A stretch of DNA of 64,000 bases from Lytechinus pictus (taxonomy: Eukaryota; Echinodermata; Echinoidea; Temnopleuroida; Toxopneustidae). Positions within the stretch are counted from its first letter, which is position 1. The number at the start of each line of letters is the position of its first letter. The position numbers and the translations under genes are program-made. The stretch is from assembly GCF_037042905.1 (NCBI RefSeq), contig NW_026974141.1, positions 4,766,001-4,830,000 of the forward strand. Direction: 5' to 3'. Under the pieces are notes generated by a model that was given only the letters and a program-made list of their open reading frames with translations, made no database searches and was not told the DNA's origin. Below, in pieces: positions 36,201 through 47,100 of this stretch.

Positions 36201-39200
36201 TTGTGCGTAAACTTGTCTTGTCTGTTCCATAGGTGCAGTCTGTGTTACAGTGGAAAACGCCCCATCCCTCGGATAGGACATTAAATGGAGGGCCCTTGTA
36301 GGGGAGAGTCACCACCTTTGCACGTTAAGAACCCAGTTCACTAAAGGGGAAAACCCCGGGGTACTGGTCCACCTGCACTCTCCCAATTAGTTATATCGGG
36401 AGGAGAGCCCTGCGGGTCAGTGATTTCAGTTTGCTTTTCACCTCTCAGGCACAGGTGACGCCAAACAATATATAGTAAGAGTAATTATAGTCAAAGGACG
36501 AGGACACCTTCGTACTTTCAATTGGAGCCTGAACAAGTACCCTCCTTCCATTTCAAAAACGTCCACAGTACCAAAAGCAGGTGGGGTTTTTTCTATCATA
36601 AATAATGCACCAACTATTCTATTTGCTTGATAGGGTGAAATATATGCCCTTTTCACGTATCCAGAATTGAAAAGTATAGCCCTTTTCTTCTTTTTTTACT
36701 TAACGGAATAATATTTCGATAATGTATTGTGGATTTTGTTCAAAGCCATTCAACGCGTTGAATTGGAATTAAGTTAAGCATCTTCTGCGATTCGATTTTT
36801 TAGGATGGAGTAAGCTTCCCTCTCTTCCTCCTTTTATCAGTGAAAAATCACTGAGATTAAAGGCCTATAACTTAAAAACAAATGGTAAGTCTAGCGCTAT
36901 AAATCGTATTATGTGGAATATATTTACTTTGCTTTTTTGTATTATGATTTTAGGTTCTCCCTCTAAAAGATGTTCATAGCAATATGAGAAACCACATTCT
37001 TTTACCAGTTACCGTAAGTGAAGAGGACATTGACTTCCCACTAACTATCACAATCGCGCAGACGGGAAAGCTTGATGTTGCAATATATTTCGCCTTTGTC
37101 TTCAATAGTTCAGGTAATTCCCCTAGGAATAACATCTGTACTTTTATGGAAATTGCATAATATGCATTGAATTTAATGAAACATTTCATGAACATGATAC
37201 CGGTGATATCTGATTGAAAAGGGGGATTTAACTACCTGTATATAAGACGGGACTTATTTACATGTTGACATGACTACGTCTTGACATTTATTTTAGCCCT
37301 GTACAAAAGATTTAGCCAAATTATTTCATTCTTACCGTCTTGGTTTATCTATGCATGTCAGGAGAACCCATGGGGCCCTCTGAGCATGTTTAGAAAAAAA
37401 AACCATAATGATTTAAGGGTCATACCAAACGTTAGAAATCACTGAGTCAGTGATACATTATACATACCATAGTTTATATCGACCGATTTCTTTACATTTC
37501 ATACCTTATTTGCAACACAGATGGTGAAGAGCAAGAACCTTCTGTAGAAATCGCTTCTTCTGTTCGGTAAGCGATCACCTTTTATTTTGTAATATCTGTG
37601 GTATGATAATATTTTGTAAAAATGCACCAACAACAGTATTTTTTATGTTAAAAATACTAGACCATTAGAACCTTCTGTAAGCAGTGCACTGAATATGCTT
37701 TCTAAGTTTGACGAAAGCGTTGTTCCTACAGAATGGCATGGATAACTCATTAATCTTTGTTTATTACAACAATAATAGTAATAATAGTAATAATGACAAA
37801 AATAATAATAATTGACTTTTATAATTATATAGCGCTTTATCAATCTACGACTGCTCAAAGTGCTTTACAATTATTATTACCCAGTCACTGGATTCATAGC
37901 TTTTACGCAGTCCGTTAGGCGCACTCTTGATAAACCAACCACAATGGCGGTTGTTTTCTATCGGTGCCAATTAGCACCTTGGTGAGAGTGGCAAAGTGTG
38001 GATTGACGCTTTGCCAAAGGAAGCTAGGCCATGGTGGGGTTTGAACACACGACCTTCTGATTATAAGGCGAGCGTCAGAACCGCTACGCCACGGCGCCTC
38101 CAGTGCGCCATCCTTGACAAGGCTCAAGTTAAGTGCTTTTCTACCATGACAAAAAAGGTTCATGAAACCTTCACACGTAAATATTGGGCATGACAATCGA
38201 TCTATCATGAAAGTTCAGCTCACTTACTTCAAATAATGGTAATTTGTATAATCTGACGTGCTATAATGAAAGATGGCTCCAGATTGGCGTTTACCATAGT
38301 GTAAGAAGCAAAATGCAAAAGACCAGCTGCGGGCGGGGGGGGGGGGGGGGGAGGGTGGGGCGGGGCTGACAATGTATTTATTTTATATATATTTACCATT
38401 CCTTACCAGCGTGGTTAGAGGCATTTCAGGAACTGACATCCAGGATGTCGAGCTGCACAGCATTGCTGAGAAGATGTCGGTGAACCATTTCTATGATTTG
38501 GGGATCGCACTTGGCTTTCGAATCCCCAAGTTGGATACCATCGAATACATGCAGTTAGGAAACAGGCAGCAGGCTATGTACCAAATGCTGGTAAAATGGA
38601 GGCAGGCACAGCCATCTGGTCTTGCAGCGAAGGATGCGTTGCTGTCAGTAATGGAGTCGTTAGATCTGCCAAGCATGCCAAGTGAGGACATGCAAATAAC
38701 AGGTTACTTCTTTAAATACCGGTTCCGGTCCTAGGAAATCGTTATTAGGCAATTTGTAGGTGTGGTAAATTAGAAATTGCAACATTTCGTAGATGATACA
38801 CAAGTCTTCTGATTGCAAAGGATGACAGTTATCGTTGACAACCATTGCAAGACCCGGGGCAAGACCTTGGGGGAATGAAACTATAAAAGGGAACATTTTA
38901 AGTGTAAAGTCAAAGTGATGGGTGACCAAACTCAAATTATACACAATATTGAAGCATTTATATAACAAGAAAACAATAATTGATATACAAGTTAATAGCA
39001 TTACAAACCTAAAAGTAATAAGTCACTGCTTTCGTTGGTACACAGCTATTTTTGGATTCGACTATTTTCATTCATAGTTCCAACAGCTTTTGAATTTCTC
39101 TGTCTCTCTCTCTCTTGAGAGGGAGAGGGAGTAAGCGAAAGTGAAGTGAGAAGGAGTGATCGAGGGAGACAAAATTGTACTTTAAGACACCAATTTGAAA

Positions 39201-42200
39201 CAAATTTTTCCTCATTTCTTTCGTTCCTCATATCGCCTTACTTCAATTGACCTGCGTATACCAGACCTCGGTTCTGTCAGGTAAGTGCCTATCCAGTCTG
39301 TATTTTGGCCCCCTAAATACAATGTTTGTTTTTGTAATTGATATGCATATATTTGTGTCTTTTTTATATACAAACTTTGCGTCTTCAAAGGAAATAAATG
39401 GGTTCTTTATCTCCTAAACGAAAGAAAATAAAGATAATGAGAAAGTTAACGCCTCCATCTTGAAAAAAAGTGAAACGAAGATTGTAGATGTACACAAGAT
39501 AGCATTAACAGTCCGAGATGGGCATTGGCTCTTTGACAATACTCCCAGTCAAACTTCAGCAGAAAATATCACTAGTCAAATTACGACCTTAATGATTCAC
39601 AAATTCCTGTATAATAATCACTTCATTAGGTGAGGATTGGTCCAGGAACATCCGAAATAAGTAACAGACTTTCATCAGTATAATTTTCTATTATCTATAC
39701 GCATTCATATAATCATAATTGATATAACACATGAAAGGGGTTGGGGCAAACATGCTTTCCTGTGGAGCTCCGTATTTTACAGGCGTATGATCTGAAATAC
39801 ATTTTGCATGCAGAATAATAAATGAAGATTAGTCAGGTATGATCTTAACCATTTAAAGCAAGGTCAAACAAGACCCATGACTTGTAATCCTATGAAAATA
39901 AATTTCATGATTTACACTCCCTATATCGAATAAATTTTGTAAGGAGATAAGAACCATTTCGGCAAAAAGTCGACAGATAGTTCATTCTGTACATAACCCA
40001 ACTAACAAATCCGACGTGCTCTACATGTCGAATGGTCAATTACGAGATTGAAATCCTTATATACTGTTCAGTTTTGTTTAACAGAGTCTACTTTTTTTTT
40101 TTTTCTATTTACGATTTAAAATAAAAAAATAGTGAAATCCAAGACAGTACTTTGCTTACCCTCTCTAAGACGATCAAAGCAAATCAATTCTACGAGGTAG
40201 GACAATTGCTTGGTCTAACAAAGATGGATCTTCAACACATAAAGCACCGGACATTCTGCAACCAGAAAGATGCTAACCTCCAAATGCTTTATAAGTGGAA
40301 GTCATCCCAAATATCGGCAGAGAAAGGCATGCAGACTCTGAAACTTGTTTGGGAATCAATACAAGCAGTAGGAAAAACAGAAAGCTGCGAAGGTATGTTT
40401 CGCCTCATGTTATGAAAAACGGCAAACTACATTTTCTGTCACGGTTGTTTCATGAACAGAGGTCGATTTCTAAGCCATAGAAAACAATTGGATACTTGTT
40501 TTATACTCCACTACAAATCAATTAGTGTCCCATTTAGTTTTGTGTTCAGGGATGTTTATTTCTAAACCAGTTGGATAATTAGAGAGAATGGAGATTCCAA
40601 AATTTGAATTAATTAAATGTCGAGCAACCCTTTACGCGATTTCAAAGAATACACGCATAGACCCAGTGGATCGCGGATTCTTAGCGCATAACATTTATGA
40701 CGACGTCTTCTTTTTTCAGATTTCATGGATAAAGGAGATTCCGCTCGTCTGGACCAAGTTCCTGCAGAGGACACTGTACCATGTGGACCTACCTACGAAT
40801 CAGAGGATATGGACTCATACACTGAAGTGGGTGAGTTACATCATGGACTAGTAGGTCCATGTAGGTCCATGGTTACATCACAACAGATGTCTATGTAGGT
40901 GTATGTGAGTGTGCGTATATGCATAAATGGCCAATAGGCATATTCTTGTTCCACGCCCCATTTTGATGAAATTTCGGCTTTGTGCCTGATCCCCCTATTT
41001 TCTCATTCCTTGGAAAAGGGATGGGCTTATGAATGATATAGATATACCATTCTATCCTTTGAATCCTAGTGGATTGGCAATGTTACTATTTTATTATCTG
41101 CAAATTCGACCCGCGGCAATAAGAAGTCTTCACCAGAACAACCTACGTTAAAGGTTCCCACAATACTTTCTTACAGCTTGGTAACCTATACGCCAATCCG
41201 AATGACGTATCTTGAACAGACACTGTGAACGGTGGTATTTCATTTAGTCTTTGATTGAATGAATGATGATCTGTTATTCCGCAACAAATCCTTTTTTTAT
41301 TTCGAAGATGCTCGCGGTGGATCCGGGGGTGGAACTCCGGTGAAATATGAGAATTCTCACGAAGATCCCGACTTACATGGCGGAATGTCAAACACAGAAG
41401 AGCTTTGCAGCGTTGCCCGTCCGGTAAAAAGTCTCTCACAAGTATGTCTACTTGGGAAATCACTTTGTCTGGGTGATGACGTCATTCTTGAGATCATAGA
41501 TCTACAAAGACTGTCAGTGCTTCATAGCATCGCACGGCAGATTCTAGACATTTGGTGGCATGGTTTGAAAGAGGACGAAAGGAAAGATCAGAGTTCAAAG
41601 CTGCTTCTCGAATACAACATTACAAAAATCAAAGAAGGTAAGTATCTGACATTCATTTTCATATAACCTGCAAACGGAGCTGCTGTGACCCCACAATATT
41701 TTTGCGAAAATTGTATTGTAGGTGTTCTTTTAACATATCTTTTTTCTCCTACCAGCAAAATTTGTTCATACTTGTCGATATGGCTCTTATACACTTTTGT
41801 TCTCACATTTCTTACAAAAACGCGTGTTATCCGTTTTTGCTCAGTTGCGTCACTCCCTGGAAGACAATCCAAAAGGGGCGCCGTCTCTAAAACTAAGCCC
41901 CTTACGTTTATTGCGTCAACCATATTATTTCACCAATCACAGCTATTTGCTAATCCTTTCCTGAAAAGTTCAATTTACATGATTAATTTAGCATATAGTT
42001 TGAAGTGTATTATTTTGAGAACCCTTTCGGTATGTGTTGCAGACATCAGCATATGGATGAATAATAACAGACTAAAGCTGAATGAAGCAAAAACTGAATT
42101 TCTGGTAGTAGGTTCACCATATAACCTTCGTGGGTTAGATAATATTTCTATTGATATTGGTACATCACAAGTCTTACCATCCGCTTCAATTAAGAGTCTT

Positions 42201-44099
42201 GGTGTATATTTGGATTGTAACATGTCTATGACAAAGCAAATTGATTTTTTATGTAAATCTGTTAGGTTTCAATTAAGAAATATATGTCGCATACGAAAGT
42301 ACATAACAGTAGATGCATGTCATCATGCGGTACGTAGTCATGTACTATCTCGGATCGATTATTGTAATGCACTCCTTACAGAAGTTCCCCAAATGCACGT
42401 AAGGCGACTACAGAGTCTGCAAAACTGGGCAGCACGTATTATTCACAAAGTTGACCGTAGACATGATGCTATTCCACTAATAAGGGCATTACACTGGCTA
42501 CCAGTTAAACAAAGAATATTATTTAAGATTCTTTTGTATGTATATAAATCATTTCATGATCATGTACCAATGTATATCAAGGGGGCACTTCAGGTTCATA
42601 ATCATAAACGAGAAGGTTTGCGGTCAGGTGGAGATCATTTTAGACTAACCTATCAGACAACCCGGAGCAAGGCCGGTGAACGTAGTTTTACTGTTGCTGC
42701 GGCAAAAGAATGGAACAAGCTTCCCACTAAATTAAGATCTGAAACTTCTCTTCTTAGATTTAAAAAACAGTTGAAAACGTACTTGTATCTAGGATAGATG
42801 TAGCTTTTTTAAGTGTTGTAAATTGATCTACAGTGTAAACGCTATGATATAGTGTACTATGTATAGCGTTCCTAAATGCCTTATTATTATTATTTAATAC
42901 TCTTGAAACACCTAAAAGAATCTCTCATTTTGTCACGTTTGTGTTCCTTTCTTTCCCTCTGTGATTTATCTTGTTCGTGACTCATACCCCCCCCCCCCCC
43001 TCAAGTGTATTTTAGATCTAGAAACTACTTCTTGAAAGTGAAACAAATGGTAACCATTCCAAAACAATCAATGCCCTCAGGTCGTGAAGATGTCCTGGGC
43101 GCTATTCGGTCCACCGCAGACCTACTGACCTTGTGTCATCGAGTAACGGTGAATTCTTCGAGAGTTCTGCAGATCATGAACGCATCTGTAACTTCTCTAC
43201 CGTCTTACGTCATCGGTCGTGTGGTTATGAAGATGCTGAACCAATGGTTGCAGAAATGTGGAACCAGAGATAGACTTCTGGCAATTGCTCAGGCGTTTCG
43301 TTTCAATGACGCAGCCAAAATGATAGCAGAAGGTAAATGCCGTTCAAATTTTTACCTCAAAGCGACGGGGGGGGGGGGGGGGGCTGCAATCCTAACCACA
43401 CGTTTGTAATTATTTACCTAATCATAAACTTTGAAGCATTGGTAAGAGTTGATTAACATCAACCTTATTACAATGGAGTATCGTGTTTGTAGCTTTTCAA
43501 TCTTATGAAACTGTGATATTTGAATCACCTCTTTTCTCAGATGTCAGGATAGTTTTTAAGCCTCTTTCTGTTAGCTATTTTCATTTGAAAAGGTAATTTT
43601 ACGTGTGACAACTTTAAATCCTGCCAATTAGAAAGCTGAAATTTACAAAGCATTTAAATGTATTTTTTTAACATACACACATAAAAACACCCCCACACAC
43701 AGTCTTGTAATTTGACGATTGGGGGCTGACTTATAATTAATCGACATAGTGGGGACTCAGTAGTGGTCTCATACACTCCTAATTCAAATGTATTCCACAA
43801 ACCAGGCTCAGTTTTAGACATACGTGAGCGTGGTTCGCTAACCAAGTAGATTTGACCGAACGGAAATTCTTTTTTTTTGTCCAAATACTGGATGGAACGG
43901 TTTAAATGAGATGAGGAATCGACTGGCATGGTTGTCTGGAACGTGGACGTCCACGGTTGATAGGTAAAATGTAAAAAAAAAAATGTCCCCAGAACTAGGC
44001 CATTGAAAACTTGCATGCTAACATACACACCAAACCCACACCAACAAACCCTCACACCCACCCAAAACTACACACACTCACACACACACACACACACAC

Positions 44100-44142
<43 letters not shown>

Positions 44143-47100
44143 CACCTATATGGATGGGTATACACATCCAAATACACACAAACACACACGCGCACACCCT
44201 CACACACATACATGTATACACGTGAATGAATTACGTCTCTTCAGGAATAGGCCTACCTATGATTCGTGGCCTATCCTCCCGAGGTCGGTTCGCAAAGCTT
44301 GACCTTTGAAGGCGTGATTTTATTTGAGTATATCTTATCCTCATCCATGTCTTCAGCACTCGGATCGCAACCAAGCTACCCAAACTTCATCTCGCACTGC
44401 AACGTTGACCACAGAGGAGGAACCCTGGCCCTCGATCAACTTGGTGTCACTCTATCTATTCCCGAAGGAGCTATACCAAAAGGAATGAGATCGGTTGTGA
44501 CCCTTCAGGTATCAACTCATGATGCTCCTAGGATTCCCCTCAGAGACGGTGAGGTCCTGGTTACCCCAGTCATAGAGACTTCCCTCACACAAGAACTACT
44601 CAAACCTTGCAAAGTCGTACTACCACACTGTATCAGTCTCCGGGGGAGAAGTGATGACTGTTCTACCATTCTCCACACCAAAACAAAACCAAGTAAGAAG
44701 TAACATTACTATTCAGGTATATTGTCTTAAAGGTAAAAAGTGTGTATGATTTATTGCTGATTTAATAACAATAATGGACACCCCCTATTCTTAATTATAC
44801 GGTGCTGGAATTTATTGGAATTCTACAGTTGGTAATATATCACCCTTATTAGGTTTGTTCATCACTTCATAATTATAATACCGAAAAGTATACTTTGTTA
44901 AGCCCTTTTTTACAAATTGAAAATAAAATAAACAAACAAATAAGTCATTTATGATATAAGTTTTAACTTTTAAGATTCTAAGCAATGATTAATTGTATAA
45001 TATGTATAATATGTCTTTTAAAAACGACATTTTATTTTTTAAACAATATATCAAACTTTTTTAAAACTTGAATATCAAATCAAGTAGTAAAACAATGATT
45101 ATGTTAATGCTAGATTTTCTATACTTATTCCATTTTCTTTTGGTCCCTATTCTTAACAAAGATTAAAGTTCAATAAAAGGATAAAGATAATACCCCTAAT
45201 GCCTGTCTAAAATTTTTGTTAGGGGTCAGTAATGTTATTTATACTATATCATCGAATTGGTCAATCTTACAAAAGTGAAGAGGCCGCTGAACCTTTTTCC
45301 AACCGTCAATCCTTTGCGAAAATTTGGATATCAGAATATCTTGCACGCCCTTTCTTGGCGAAAAATTCTGCAAGTCCCTCAATGTACTTTTTTATCTTGC
45401 AAATGATAGTGACTGGATATTATGAAGCTAATCAGACTATACTGAATGTATCAGCCCTTTCGAACTTGGGAAGAGGTTTTAATACGCTTTTTTGACCGGG
45501 TGCTCAATATTAATGATCCACAGGCTTAGTGTTATTTGCCAGATTGCCTTTTTGGTGTTAGATTGACATGCGCTTTCTCCGAAGGTGATCATAAGGTTGA
45601 TTTGTATTCATTCTCCAATTATTGTAATTTTCAAATTACCACAGGGACTTTCGGTCGGAGGAGCCTTACTAGGGGTACATCACATACCGCAAAATCTGAG
45701 ATCGTGTTTCATACACGTCATCTTCAAGTCTTGGCTCTGTCTTCTAGCGATAGTCCAGGAGTTCAGTTAAGATGTGTCGTCTTCCAGCCAATCATCTTGA
45801 CTCCAGAAGAGGAACCACGTTTACGCGTCTACATAGTTCATCCCTATAGGATATATATGAAGGTTTTATTTCCGATATGATACAAAGATTACTTTGACCT
45901 TACTTTTTTTCTTTAATACATGATTTTTACACCGCGTGTGTGTTTAATAAATATTATTGACATGGTCATATGCCTACCTTATACATATCTGTGTGATATC
46001 ATGGTACAATGCTATTTAACAGGTGAATTATGAGGGTTGGATCTCCTATGTCACTGTGAAATAATATTACCGTTGCATTTTCGAATGTGCGATGTGATGG
46101 ACAGGCAAATATACAACTTTTGTCATTTTAGTGAATTTGACGAGATGATATGATGAGAATACCGAAATTGGGCCAGATTCTATTTACTTATATTTAGTTG
46201 GTAGAAATTGTATTACTTGACCAAAGAATCAAGTCATGCCGTGATATTTTTACTGTGCTTTTTAATCGAAAATTATTTCGTATATGATTTTTTTTACAGC
46301 ATATAAGCCGAAAGGAAAGGAATTCATCTGTTCCCTACTGTCAAGTCCAGAAGGAATTCCAGTTCTCAATACAGCCAACGTCAAAGCACCTGAAGATTAT
46401 ACTCCAGGATGGAGGAAAAGTACAGAAAAGAATGGTAATGTTTCATTTTCATGGAAGGGGGGGGGGGGGTTAACAGGAAATGTGGGGGTACCTAAGAGGG
46501 GCCATTTTGTAGGCAAATGTGGTGTATAAGAATGCATATTGCCCCCAACTCTAACCTTAGATGCTTAGATTACCGGATATGCACCACATTACGATTTCCG
46601 TTGGTCACGTGAATGCAGAAGATGTTGAAAGAAATGGAACCAACTTCGGATTCACCATGCACACTCAAAGTATTTTTTTTTATTAATTCAAACAATGGCC
46701 CAAACTTAATGGGATTCAATATTCTAAATAACATAGTGCACAGTCGTTTACCATGTTTACACGACAACAACGTTAACAACAAAGGGCTGACTGGTAAAGC
46801 GCCCGCCTCATGAACCGGAAGTTGTGTGCTCGATCCTCGGCCGAGTCATACCAAAGACTTACAAAAAGGGACCGTCTGCCTTCTTTCTTGCTGGGCGTTC
46901 AACAATCTAGATTGGAGAAGGTTAAGAGTATAACTTTGTGGAGGGCCCGCTGTAGTGACTACCCTGGGTAAGTAAAACATTATTATTAATATTATTCTAT
47001 CATGATCATTGACGTACCATATCATGGTATTTTTGCAGATGCCGATTAAAGGTATACTGAGTGGAGAATGCGATCCTCTGATCTTCAAGCTGCAGTTCTC

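Noticed and set aside
41685..42030. N-terminal part of the 370-codon frame in intron 14
   Set aside because: No similarity to LINE proteins or death domains; it is probably intron sequence that happens to be open upstream of the LINE fragment.
44003..44302. His/Thr-rich frames, also at 33,164-33,330 and 32,557-32,760
   Set aside because: Translation of CA/GT microsatellites; splice sites place the true exons elsewhere.
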